Shown piece after piece: positions 1 through 7,056 of a DNA stretch of 32,873 nucleotides. A program made the position numbers and the translations under genes. Under the pieces are notes generated by a model that had not been told where the DNA came from, ran no database searches, and saw only the letters and a list, made by a program, of their open reading frames with translations. The stretch lies in NCBI GenBank assembly GCA_040081265.1, contig JBEBGV010000053.1, forward strand, positions 1 to 32,873, in the 5' to 3' direction. Numbering within the stretch: the stretch's first letter is position 1; every line of letters starts with the position of its first letter. This DNA comes from JBEBGV01 sp040081265 (lineage in GTDB: Bacteria; Acidobacteriota; Vicinamibacteria; Vicinamibacterales; UBA2999).

Positions 1-2
1 GC

Positions 3-299
3 ACGACACCGCCGCCGCCCGTGGTCACGGTGAGCATCTCGATTTCGCCATCGTCGGCGAGCATGCGGCTGCGGCAGAACAAGACGTTCACCGCCAGCAT
101 CAGCGGCACGACGAACAGGGCGAAGATCTGGAAGGTGAACGGAATCGTCGGCGGCAACTCGAGCGTCGGGACGATCTCCGCAAGAGGTGTGTATCGCGCG
201 CCGAACTCGGTGCCGAGCGGCGGTGTCGTGCTGATCAGCGCGACGTCGGTGGCCGACCCGACCCAGTCAGCCGTCTCGCGCGTGACGATCAGACGCTAA
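3..299 (+). CDS. C-terminal part of an Ig-like (Big-type) domain surface protein, truncated by window edge
   Basis: The frame is open from the first bases of the window, so this is the end of a longer gene. It reads a short Thr/Pro linker (TTPPPPVV) followed by one beta-sandwich repeat of the bacterial Ig-like type: a SISISPSSAS strand, an FTASISGTTN segment, a W-x-VNG core, GTIS-x-x-GVYRAP and a final ISATSVADPT...VTI strand. These landmarks are typical of Big_2-like modules in exported adhesins or enzymes of soil bacteria. The protein stops directly after the domain (VTIRR). The proline linker implies further domains upstream. Function of the whole protein cannot be judged from this piece. 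The last 24 bases of the gene lie in a 31-bp sequence duplicated 350 bp downstream. Confidence 0.7.
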   Translation, partial: TTPPPPVVTVSISISPSSASMRLRQNKTFTASISGTTNRAKIWKVNGIVGGNSSVGTISARGVYRAPNSVPSGGVVLISATSVADPTQSAVSRVTIRR

Positions 300-306
300 C
301 GCCGCG
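276..306 (+). repeat. 31-bp direct repeat, left copy
   Basis: Matches 626-656 at 28 of 31 positions (mismatches at 278, 288 and 299), offset exactly 350 bp. This copy encodes the SRVTIRR-stop end of the Ig-like protein. Confidence 0.75.
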
Positions 307-339
307 CGGGCGAACCGGACGCGTCAACGCAGCGTCCCG

Positions 340-345
340 TATACT
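340..345 (+). promoter_or_regulatory. -10-like box TATACT, 6 nt before ATG 352
   Basis: TATACT ends six bases before the start codon at 352, and no Shine-Dalgarno sequence fits in between. This is the leaderless arrangement seen at several genes in the window. No convincing -35 hexamer is visible. Confidence 0.5.
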
Positions 346-351
346 TGCCTC

Positions 352-567
352 ATGCGCAGCCGCAGCGCCGATTCGGTTGAAGATCAGCGCCACCAGCGAC
401 TGGCGGCCATGACCCCGGACGAGCGAGTGGCCCTGCTCGGCGCCATGTACGAGCAAGGCCTCACCACTTACATGCTCGCTCAGGGCGTTGCCCGTTCCGT
501 CGCTGTCGCCCGCATTAAGGCCACTCGCCGGCTCGGACGCCGACCATCGGCCAGCGGCGACGTATGA
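352..567 (+). CDS. small antitoxin-like protein (71 aa), function unknown
   Basis: A 71-residue protein with the motif AMTPDERVALLGAMYEQGL, a central helical stretch and a basic tail ending RRLGRRPSASGDV. This layout (MTPxERV helix, then a short basic R-x-x-GR-x-PS tail) resembles small proteins found directly upstream of nucleotidyltransferase-type partners in Acidobacteriota and Myxococcota; that match is from memory of the family, not a search. The start at 352 is supported by a TATACT box six bases upstream. Its stop overlaps a new ATG at 564 (ATGA), as expected for a coupled two-gene unit, but the downstream frame dies after 23 codons. It is therefore probably an orphaned partner. The gene sits between the two copies of a 31-bp direct repeat. 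Confidence 0.5.
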   Translation: MRSRSADSVEDQRHQRLAAMTPDERVALLGAMYEQGLTTYMLAQGVARSVAVARIKATRRLGRRPSASGDV

Positions 568-635
568 CTCTGGAACCCGCCCTGGCAACACTTCCAACCG
601 GCGACGCTGACTCAATCGCCGGGGATCACGCGTGA
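564..635 (+). pseudogene. remnant of a coupled downstream partner gene (23 codons)
   Basis: ATG 564 overlaps the stop of the preceding small gene (ATGA) and begins MTLEPALATLP, a plausible start for a nucleotidyltransferase-like partner. The frame ends at TGA 633-635, inside the second copy of the 31-bp direct repeat. The rest of the gene is absent. The overlap and the N-terminal residues are visible; the identity of the lost gene is inference. Confidence 0.3.
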
Positions 636-656
636 CGCTCAGACGCTAGCGCCGCG
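626..656 (+). repeat. 31-bp direct repeat, right copy
   Basis: Second copy of 276-306. It overlaps the 3-prime end of the oxygenase pseudogene on the minus strand and, read in plus, would still encode an SRVTLRR-stop end like the Ig-like gene. Confidence 0.75.
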
Positions 657-1315
657 GTACTTCTCGGACCAGCGCTGCTGGGCGTCAGCGGGCAGGGACG
701 ACACCAGCGCGGCGAGTGTTCCGACGTCGACGCCGATGTACGCCTGGAAGCTGTAACGCTCCAGATCGGCCGGCGCGCTCACCGGGATGGGGGCGCCATG
801 CGCGCCGCCCACGGTGTTGAGAAACGCAATCGCGCGGTTCGGTCGATACGCCACATCCTTCGCCAGCGTGCACCGCTCCTCACTCGGATAGAACGTCCTG
901 CTGTGCTCGGGGACATCGTCTTCGGCCACACGATAGAGCTACGTCCCGTAGCGCTCGTCCACGTCCCCTGGTCGAGCCAGGGAATAGAGAAACGTGAGGA
1001 ATCCTGGCAGAGGATCGCGATGAGGATGGAGTTTATAGCCGGGCCGCCGCAGCATCACACGCCCGCCGCGCGGCGCCATCGCCCGGATCGCGGCCTCCGT
1101 GCCGCGACGCCTTCGAGCCACGCGCCGTTCAACACCTGCCACACCGCGGCTGACGCTGGCGCCGGCTCGTCGGGACGCCAGTCCTGCTTCTTGCGATCCC
1201 GCTGCGAGAAGCACGACTCCGGCGGAATCGCGTCAAGCGTCTCCCGATACGCCTCAGGCGGCTGCGGGTCATGCTCGCGCGCTGTGACGCCGCGGATGAT
1301 TACAATTGGGCGCAA
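639..1315 (-). pseudogene. 2OG-Fe(II) oxygenase, disrupted by one frameshift and one in-frame TAG
   Basis: Three open segments on the minus strand align to one 2-oxoglutarate/Fe(II) oxygenase-like protein. The N-terminal part (from about 1315 to about 1100) is in one frame. The middle part, with RRPGYKLHPHRDPLPGFLTF and ARPGDVDERYGT, is in a second frame, so a 1-nt indel is needed near 1095-1110. HPHRD supplies the HxD iron ligands. A TAG at 939-941 then interrupts, and the same frame resumes with LYRVAEDD and runs to NRAIAFLNTVGGAHG, PADLERYSFQAYIG and the stop at 639. The family usually reads YGTQLY here, so the TAG is most simply a CAG to TAG change. GGAHG supplies the distal His. Codon use remains GC3-rich, so decay looks recent. 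The start is uncertain. Confidence 0.6.
1301..1306 (+). promoter_or_regulatory. -10-like box TACAAT, 8 nt before ATG 1315
   Basis: TACAAT ends eight bases before the ATG at 1315; no ribosome binding site fits between, consistent with a leaderless transcript. This spacing is why ATG 1315 is preferred over TTG 1306. Confidence 0.5.
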
Positions 1316-2727
1316 TGGCTATGCAGGCATGGCGCGACCGCGCCCGACGCTGGTCGTCGAGGCTCGGCGGAGCGCTGGTGGCCGGCCTGACGGCCGACCT
1401 TCGACGACAGCACACAGAGCAGGCGTCGCAGCTCAAGACTCTTGAAACACAGCTGGCCACGGCCGTGGAACAGGCGGCGGCGGCGAGTGTTCGTGCGGCG
1501 GCCGCGCAGCGAACCACCGGACCCTCGCTCCCCACCAGTTCAGGGCAGATCCTCGACCTGCCCGAACCCGCGCACGAAGCTTCCGACATCCCCGCGGACT
1601 CGACGATCGAGCTCTCGGCGTGCCCCGTGTGCGACGGCGAGGCGTCCACGCTGGTGTCGGAGTTCAACAAACTTCTTCTCCTCGAGACAGCGGTCGATGA
1701 GTCTGCGAAGAGGTACGACTACGCCTTGTGCCACCGCTGCGGCGTGGTGTCGGCGCGCGTGCGGCCGACCGGACGCCGATACACGTATCTGCTGAACCGA
1801 TTCGAGATGACGCTGGGGCGCATCGCAGAAGGCGAGGCCGTCCCCTCTCACCGCACGGGAAGCTCAGTGGCGCTCACCGAGGATCAACGACGGACGTTTC
1901 GGGAGCGCATTTCCGCCGGCGTCTTCGTATCCGATCATCTCGATCTGGCCGAAGAGCAATACCTCGAGAACCTGTTTCACGACCGCGTCAACACCGCCAG
2001 GCACGTGGAAATCATCGGCTCGCTCGTACCGCTGCACAATCCGCGCGTGCTCGAGCTGCGCCCGAAGCTGGGTGCCATCAGCCACGCCTTGAAGCGGCTC
2101 TACAACGCCGACGTGTATACGATGCCGCTCTTCGAGGTGGCGCAGTTCATCATCGAGGAAACGTATGGCATCCCGGCGACGCATCGCCTCGACTACGACA
2201 ACTTCTCGATTCCCTATGACGGCGATTTCGATCTCGTCGTGGCCAACCACCTGCTGACCCACGCAGTACACCCGCGTGCGATGCTTGGTACCATTCGCGA
2301 CCGCCTGCGACCCGGCGGTCACGTGTACTTCTACAACGAAATCACCGACCACATCGACCGCAAGACCACGCTGTTCCACAGCCTCAACGCCTTCCACCTG
2401 CAGATCTACGACGTCTCGTCGCTCGTGCGAACCCTGGCCGAGGGTGGCTTCGAGACAGTCGTTGTAAAGAGAGAGGGCTCCCAGTTGCTGATCCTCGCCA
2501 GGCGGTCGGAAAGCCGAGTGCCCTACGATGACGTGCCTGAAGACAAACGGCTGGCACGCCTCGCGCAATACCAGCGGGCCCGCGACCTGGCCATCCTCAA
2601 GCTGCCAGATCACCTGCGTGGACGATTTGCCCACGAGTGGGACGCCGTGGTCGAACGCGCCGTGTCTGCAGGCCTGGCGGCATTCGACAAGCACGGCGAT
2701 CTGCGCCTGGTTCGACATCCGGGGTGA
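1315..2727 (+). CDS. class I SAM-dependent methyltransferase-like protein with CxxC zinc-ribbon-like segment
   Basis: 470 residues. The N-terminus (about 1-95) is Ala/Gln/Arg-rich and probably coiled-coil. Next comes a paired CPVC...CHRC segment (about residues 102-145) that looks like a small zinc-binding unit, and then a Rossmann-type methyltransferase region (about 235-350). The latter includes VLELRPKLGAISHALKRLY in the place of motif I, DFDLVVANHLLTHAVHP (motif IV) and LRPGGHVYFYNE (motif V/VI). Motif I lacks a clear GxGxG, so catalytic activity is uncertain. The zinc pair before a methyltransferase core is reminiscent of C-methyltransferases acting on sugars or of carbohydrate-modifying enzymes, but the substrate cannot be named. 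ATG 1315 was chosen because of the TACAAT box eight bases upstream. The gene stands alone between a divergent pseudogene and the MmgE/PrpD cluster. Confidence 0.65.
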   Translation: MAMQAWRDRARRWSSRLGGALVAGLTADLRRQHTEQASQLKTLETQLATAVEQAAAASVRAAAAQRTTGPSLPTSSGQILDLPEPAHEASDIPADSTIELSACPVCDGEASTLVSEFNKLLLLETAVDESAKRYDYALCHRCGVVSARVRPTGRRYTYLLNRFEMTLGRIAEGEAVPSHRTGSSVALTEDQRRTFRERISAGVFVSDHLDLAEEQYLENLFHDRVNTARHVEIIGSLVPLHNPRVLELRPKLGAISHALKRLYNADVYTMPLFEVAQFIIEETYGIPATHRLDYDNFSIPYDGDFDLVVANHLLTHAVHPRAMLGTIRDRLRPGGHVYFYNEITDHIDRKTTLFHSLNAFHLQIYDVSSLVRTLAEGGFETVVVKREGSQLLILARRSESRVPYDDVPEDKRLARLAQYQRARDLAILKLPDHLRGRFAHEWDAVVERAVSAGLAAFDKHGDLRLVRHPG

Positions 2728-2740
2728 CTTTCCTTCGACC

Positions 2741-2746
2741 TATAAT
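2741..2746 (+). promoter_or_regulatory. -10 box TATAAT, 8 nt before ATG 2755
   Basis: A perfect TATAAT ends eight bases before ATG 2755 with no Shine-Dalgarno sequence in between, fitting a leaderless mRNA. It lies just after the stop of the methyltransferase-like gene. Confidence 0.65.
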
Positions 2747-2754
2747 TGCGAGCC

Positions 2755-4200
2755 ATGCTCACGCGTCGCGACGCCCTCGCCACCCTCGGATCCACGCTCG
2801 TTGCCGCATCGCTGCCCCGCGTGCGCCTGTTCGCACAGGCCCCCGGGCCGGTGATGACGCGCCTCTCCACCTACATGGCGAACGCCGCCACACAGGCGCT
2901 GCCGGCTGAGGCCATCGAACACGCCCGGCAGCACATCCTCGACACGCTGGCGGCAATGATCTCGGGCTCGGAGCTGCCGCCGGGAGTTGCCGCGCTCAAG
3001 TTCGCGCGCGCTCAGTCCGGCAAGGGCTCCGCCACGGTCGTCGCCTCCACGCTCGTGGGCGGTCCGATGGAGGCGGCGCTCACCAACGGGGTGCTGGCGC
3101 ACTCGGACGAGACAGACGACTCGCACGGAGAGTCACAGTCCCACCCTGGCGCGGCGATCGTTCCGGCCGCGCTCGCTGCGGGCGAAGAGTTCGACATCAG
3201 CGGCGAACGCTTCCTCCGCGCGGTCACGCTCGGCTACGACGTAGGTCCGCGCGTCACCATCGCCATGGGCGGCGTGGACTTCCGCAACGAGAGCCACAAG
3301 AGCACGCACGCCATTGCCGGCGTCTTTGGCGCCGCTGCGGCCGCCGCCTGCACCGCCGGCCTCACCGCCCAGCAGATGCGCTGGGTGCTCGACTACACGG
3401 CGCAACAGTCGTCGGGCATCGCTTCCTGGGGACGCGATACCGACCACATTCTCAAGGGCTTCGTCTTCGGCGGCATGCCGGCACGCAGCGGCGTCACCTC
3501 TGCCCTGCTCGTGCAGCTCGGGTGGAATGGCGTAGACGATGTGTTCTCGGGAGCCGACAACTTCTTCCAGGCCTACGCACCCAAGGCGAAGCCCGAGTTG
3601 CTCATTGAGGGCCTCGGGACGCGCTTCGAGGTGACCCGCACAGACATCAAGAAGTGGACGGTGGGCACGCCGATTCAAGGGCCGCTCGACGCGATGGTCA
3701 ACATCCGCACCAGGCGGGCGTTTGAAGCCGACGAGGTGAAGAGCATTGTGGTGCGGCTGGCACCGACGGTGGCAGCCGTCGTGGACAACCGCGACATCCC
3801 CGACATCTGTGTGCAGCACATGATGGCGGTGATGCTCATCGACAAGACCGCGTCGTTCCACGCCGCACACGACACCGCACGCATGAAGGACGCAACGGTC
3901 CTGCGTCATCGCGCCAAGGTGCAGCTCGTCAAGGACGACAGCCTGGCTGCCTTCCTCCCGGTCCGGGTCGGCATAGTCGAGGTGACGCTGAACGACGGCA
4001 CGCGCCTGACCGACCGTGTGGACAGCGTGCGCGGGACCGTGCGCAACCCGATGACGCGGCAGGAGGTCGTGGACAAGGCGCGCGACCTGATCGCGCCCGT
4101 GCTCGGCGCCGGCCAGGCCGACAAGCTGATCGAGAGCGTGCTGTCCCTCGAGCGCCTCCCGAAGATCCGCAGCCTGCGCCCGCTCCTGCAGCGAACGTAG
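2755..4200 (+). CDS. MmgE/PrpD family protein with Tat signal peptide
   Basis: 481 residues. It begins MLTRRDALATLGSTLVAAS and runs to LFAQA, a twin-arginine signal peptide with cleavage near residue 29. The rest is a full MmgE/PrpD protein (about 450 aa), the fold of 2-methylcitrate dehydratase and cis-aconitate decarboxylase. The active-site loop AHSDETDDSHGESQSHPGAA carries the conserved Asp-Asp and His-Pro. Members act on small di- or tricarboxylates, usually in the cytoplasm, so a Tat leader implies periplasmic action on a folded enzyme. ATG 2755 is preferred over TTG 2746, which lies inside the TATAAT box. A paralogue without leader follows after a repeat-rich gap. The substrate is unknown. 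Confidence 0.8.
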   Translation: MLTRRDALATLGSTLVAASLPRVRLFAQAPGPVMTRLSTYMANAATQALPAEAIEHARQHILDTLAAMISGSELPPGVAALKFARAQSGKGSATVVASTLVGGPMEAALTNGVLAHSDETDDSHGESQSHPGAAIVPAALAAGEEFDISGERFLRAVTLGYDVGPRVTIAMGGVDFRNESHKSTHAIAGVFGAAAAAACTAGLTAQQMRWVLDYTAQQSSGIASWGRDTDHILKGFVFGGMPARSGVTSALLVQLGWNGVDDVFSGADNFFQAYAPKAKPELLIEGLGTRFEVTRTDIKKWTVGTPIQGPLDAMVNIRTRRAFEADEVKSIVVRLAPTVAAVVDNRDIPDICVQHMMAVMLIDKTASFHAAHDTARMKDATVLRHRAKVQLVKDDSLAAFLPVRVGIVEVTLNDGTRLTDRVDSVRGTVRNPMTRQEVVDKARDLIAPVLGAGQADKLIESVLSLERLPKIRSLRPLLQRT

Positions 4201-4210
4201 AGCGGGTGAA

Positions 4211-4236
4211 CGGCGGGTCGTTCCGACCCGCCCTAC
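4211..4236 (-). repeat. REP-like element, inverted copy
   Basis: On the minus strand it reads GTAG followed by stem GGCGGGTCG, loop GAA and stem CGACCCGCC. It may terminate the preceding MmgE/PrpD transcript. It is followed by an imperfect direct repeat, GTAGACGGCACGTA / ATAGACGGTACGTA. Confidence 0.7.
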
Positions 4237-4262
4237 AAGTCGTAGACGGCACGTAATAGACG

Positions 4263-4291
4263 GTACGTAGGCCGGGTCCGAAGGACCCGGC
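4263..4291 (+). repeat. REP-like element
   Basis: GTACGTAG, then stem GCCGGGTCC, loop GAA and stem GGACCCGGC: a 5-prime GTAG followed by a nine-pair perfect hairpin. Confidence 0.8.
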
Positions 4292-4307
4292 GAAGAAGAG
4301 CAAGATC

Positions 4308-4336
4308 GTACGTAGGCCGGGTCCGAAGGACCCGGC
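4308..4336 (+). repeat. REP-like element
   Basis: Identical over 29 bp to the copy at 4263-4291 and in the same orientation, 45 bp further on. It sits just upstream of the second MmgE/PrpD gene. Confidence 0.8.
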
Positions 4337-4360
4337 GCCACAGATTCACAAGGAGACATC

Positions 4361-5779
4361 GTGCCCCAGCAGACCCGCGCAACGAGCGCGGTCATCGACT
4401 TCATCACCACCATGCGCCTCGCCGACGTCCCGGCCGAGGCGATCACCATCGGCAAGCGCTGCATCATCGACGGTCTCGGCGTCATGCTCGCCGGTTCGAC
4501 GGCTCCCGCCAGCAGGATCCTGCGCGACCAGGTACTGGCCGGCGGCACCAGGGCCGAAGCCACCGCGATCGGCCCCGAGCCGGTCCGCGTCAGCGCCGCC
4601 AACGCCGCCCTGCTGAACGGCCTGAGCGGCCACGCGCACGACTTCGACGACACGCAGCTCTCGACGACGGCCGACCGGATCTTCGGGTTGTTGACGCACC
4701 CCACTATCCCACCGCTGGCGGCTGCCCTCGCCGTGGGCGAGCGCCAGAAGGCGAGCGGCGCCCAGGTGCTCGAGGCGTTCATGGCCGGTTTTGAGGTGGA
4801 GTGCAAGATCGCCGAGTCGATTCACCCCAACCACTACAAGAAGGGGTTTCACAGCTCCGGCACCGTCGGCACCTTCGGCGCCATGACGGCCACCGCCAGG
4901 CTCCTGGGGCTCAACCGCGAACAGCTCGGCCACGCGCTCGCCATCGCCGCGAGCCTGGCGTCTGGCATCCGCGTCAACTTCGGCACGATGACCAAGCCCC
5001 TGCATGTGGGGCGCGCGGCGCAGAACGGCGTGACCGCCGCGGAACTGGCGTCACGCGGGTTCACCGGTGGCGGCGACGCGCTCGATGGCCCGTGGGGCTT
5101 CTTCCAGGTGCTCAGCCACGGCGACGGCTTCGATCCCGATCGCATCGTTCCCGTCCTCGGCAATCCCCACACGATCGTGAAGCCGGGTGTGTCGATCAAG
5201 CCGTATCCGTGTGGCGTGCTGGGTCATCCCAGCATGGACGCGATGCGCACGCTGGTCGTCACCCACGACGTGAAGCCCGAGCAGATCAAGGCGATCCGCC
5301 TGCGGGCCGGGTCCAACATCCTCAACCCGCTGCGCTACGGCGTGGCGCAGAGCGAGCTCGAGGCCAAGTTCAGCCCACCGTTCATGCTCGCGGCGATCGC
5401 GCTCAACCGCAAGGCCGGCATCCGCGAGTTCAGCGACGAGTTCGTCCGCAGCGCGCCGGTGCAGGCCATGATGGCGAAGGTGACGCCGGTGCTCGACCAG
5501 GAGATCGAAGCGAAGGGCTTCGAGAAGATCCGCAGCACCGTCGAAGTGGATCTGCTCGACGGCCGCACGCTCGTGCAGGCGGCTGACGAACGCTATCGAG
5601 GTGGCCCCGATCGGCCATTCACGCGCGAGGACCTGCAGGAGAAGTTTACCGACTGCGCCAGCGAGGTGCTGCCCGCCTCCGCGATGTCTCCCGTGATCGA
5701 TGCCGTGAACTCGCTCGAGTCGCTCGACGACATCGCCGGGCTGATCCGCCTGCTCTCGCCCGCGCCAGCGGCACGCTGA
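4361..5779 (+). CDS. MmgE/PrpD family protein, cytoplasmic paralogue
   Basis: 472 residues with no signal peptide. GTG 4361 is preceded by AAGGAG with a 5-nt gap, one of the clearest Shine-Dalgarno sites here. The active-site loop reads GHAHDFDDTQLS, followed after an insertion by GLLTHPT; compared with the upstream paralogue, the residue after DDT/DDS is Gln rather than His. KPYPCGVLGHPSMDA in the second half and the C-terminal MmgE/PrpD domain are intact. The family performs dehydration, isomerisation or decarboxylation of di/tricarboxylates. Its stop overlaps the start of a MatC-type carrier (TGATG), so enzyme and transporter are probably made together and serve the uptake and breakdown of one carboxylate. 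The substrate is not identifiable from sequence. Confidence 0.8.
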   Translation: MPQQTRATSAVIDFITTMRLADVPAEAITIGKRCIIDGLGVMLAGSTAPASRILRDQVLAGGTRAEATAIGPEPVRVSAANAALLNGLSGHAHDFDDTQLSTTADRIFGLLTHPTIPPLAAALAVGERQKASGAQVLEAFMAGFEVECKIAESIHPNHYKKGFHSSGTVGTFGAMTATARLLGLNREQLGHALAIAASLASGIRVNFGTMTKPLHVGRAAQNGVTAAELASRGFTGGGDALDGPWGFFQVLSHGDGFDPDRIVPVLGNPHTIVKPGVSIKPYPCGVLGHPSMDAMRTLVVTHDVKPEQIKAIRLRAGSNILNPLRYGVAQSELEAKFSPPFMLAAIALNRKAGIREFSDEFVRSAPVQAMMAKVTPVLDQEIEAKGFEKIRSTVEVDLLDGRTLVQAADERYRGGPDRPFTREDLQEKFTDCASEVLPASAMSPVIDAVNSLESLDDIAGLIRLLSPAPAAR

Positions 5780-7056
5780 TGCTCGCCTGGATCTCGATCG
5801 GCGCCCTGGTGCTCGCGGTGACGCTCAGTTGCGTCACCACCATCAACGTCGGGCTGCTGTCGATGGCGCTGGCGATGCTGGTCGGGGTCTACCTGGGCGG
5901 GATGTCGCTCAACGCCGTGCTCGACGGCTTTCCCGTGGCGCTGCTCGTGACGCTGGTCGGCATCACGCTGCTCTTCAGCATCGCCGAGACCAACGGCACC
6001 CTCAGCCGTCTGACGGCGCGTGCCGTGCGGCTGTGCCGCGGCCACGCCGGCGCCCTTCCGGTGATGTTCTTCTTTCTCGGCTTCGTCATCGCGACCATTG
6101 GCGCCGGTGCCACCCCGGCGAGTGCACTGCTCGCCGGGCCGGCGATGGCAGTCGCCGTCCGCGCCGGGATCCCGCCGCTGCTGATGGTGCTCATGACGGG
6201 CAACGGCGCCCTTGCGGGCACGCTGTCGCCATTCGCACCGACGGGCGTCGTCGCTCACGGCGTGATGGCGCGCATCGGCCTTGGCGGCTACGAATGGCAG
6301 ACCTTTGCCTACAACGCGCTCGCCCACACGATTGTCGGCGTGGCCGGCTTCCTCGCGCTGGGCGGCTGGCGTCTCTTCCGCAATGGGGGCAATTCCGTAC
6401 GTAGGCCGGGTCCAGCGGACCCGGCAGCGGGCACGATCGACGAACCCGGCACCCGCGTCCTCGAAGCGCGCCACTGGATGACGACGGCCGCCATCGGCGT
6501 CCTGATCGTCGCCGTGGCCGGTTTCGGCTTCGACGTTGGCCTTGTCGCGCTCGTCCTGGCGGTGTCGCTCACGCTGCTGCGCGCGTGCGACGAGCAGAAG
6601 GCGATCAAGGCGATGCCGTGGAGCGTCATCCTGATGGTCACCGGCGTGACCGTGCTCATCGCGATGATGCAGGAAACGCAGGGGCTGGCCCTCATCACCA
6701 CCGGCATCGCCAACCTCTCGACGCGCGCCACCATCACGCCCATCGTCGCCTTCGGCACCGGGCTCGTCTCGGTCTACAGCAGCACGTCTGGCGTCGTGCT
6801 GCCCGCCTTCCTGCCGATGGCGCCGGAGCTTGCCACGCATCTCAACATGCAGGCGCTGCCGATCGCGTGGTCGATGAACGTGTCGGCCAGCCTGGTGGAC
6901 CTCTCCTCGCTGTCCACCGGTGGCGCGCTCTACATCGCTGGTCTTCCGCCCGGCAGCGACACCAGGTCGCTCTTCAACGGCCTGCTGATCTGGGGCCTGT
7001 CGATGTCGGTCGTCGGCGCGCTCGTCTGCTGGCTGCTCTTCGGCCTCGGCGCATGA
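5779..7056 (+). CDS. MatC-like dicarboxylate carrier
   Basis: 425 residues and about 10-12 hydrophobic segments. The N-terminal half matches the MatC_N pattern: INVGLLSMALAMLVGVYLGG, then GFPVALLVTLVGITLLFSIA, NGTLSRL, and a GAGATPASALLAGPAMAVA stretch with NGALAGTLSPFAPTGVVAHG. MatC-type proteins are inner-membrane carriers of malonate or other dicarboxylates. The start overlaps the preceding MmgE/PrpD stop (TGATG), and the stop overlaps the next gene (ATGA). Residues 207-216 (VRRPGPADPA) are encoded by a complete REP-like element that sits in frame in the hydrophilic loop between the two halves. The insertion has therefore been tolerated in a non-membrane region. Confidence 0.75.
   Translation: MLAWISIGALVLAVTLSCVTTINVGLLSMALAMLVGVYLGGMSLNAVLDGFPVALLVTLVGITLLFSIAETNGTLSRLTARAVRLCRGHAGALPVMFFFLGFVIATIGAGATPASALLAGPAMAVAVRAGIPPLLMVLMTGNGALAGTLSPFAPTGVVAHGVMARIGLGGYEWQTFAYNALAHTIVGVAGFLALGGWRLFRNGGNSVRRPGPADPAAGTIDEPGTRVLEARHWMTTAAIGVLIVAVAGFGFDVGLVALVLAVSLTLLRACDEQKAIKAMPWSVILMVTGVTVLIAMMQETQGLALITTGIANLSTRATITPIVAFGTGLVSVYSSTSGVVLPAFLPMAPELATHLNMQALPIAWSMNVSASLVDLSSLSTGGALYIAGLPPGSDTRSLFNGLLIWGLSMSVVGALVCWLLFGLGA
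6397..6425 (+). repeat. REP-like element inside the MatC-like gene
   Basis: GTACGTAG, stem GCCGGGTCC, loop AGC, stem GGACCCGGC. It is read GTA CGT AGG (Val-Arg-Arg), the frame in which the TAG in the repeat is not a stop. Confidence 0.85.

Noticed and set aside
2746..2754. TTG start for the first MmgE/PrpD gene
   Set aside because: It lies within the TATAAT box; ATG 2755 starts the Tat leader directly.
3133..4806. 557-aa minus-strand frame across the two MmgE/PrpD genes
   Set aside because: Low-complexity reverse shadow that spans two well-supported genes and the repeat gap.
5593..6840. 415-aa minus-strand frame opposite the carrier gene
   Set aside because: Extreme Arg/Asp/His composition, a shadow of the hydrophobic MatC-like protein.
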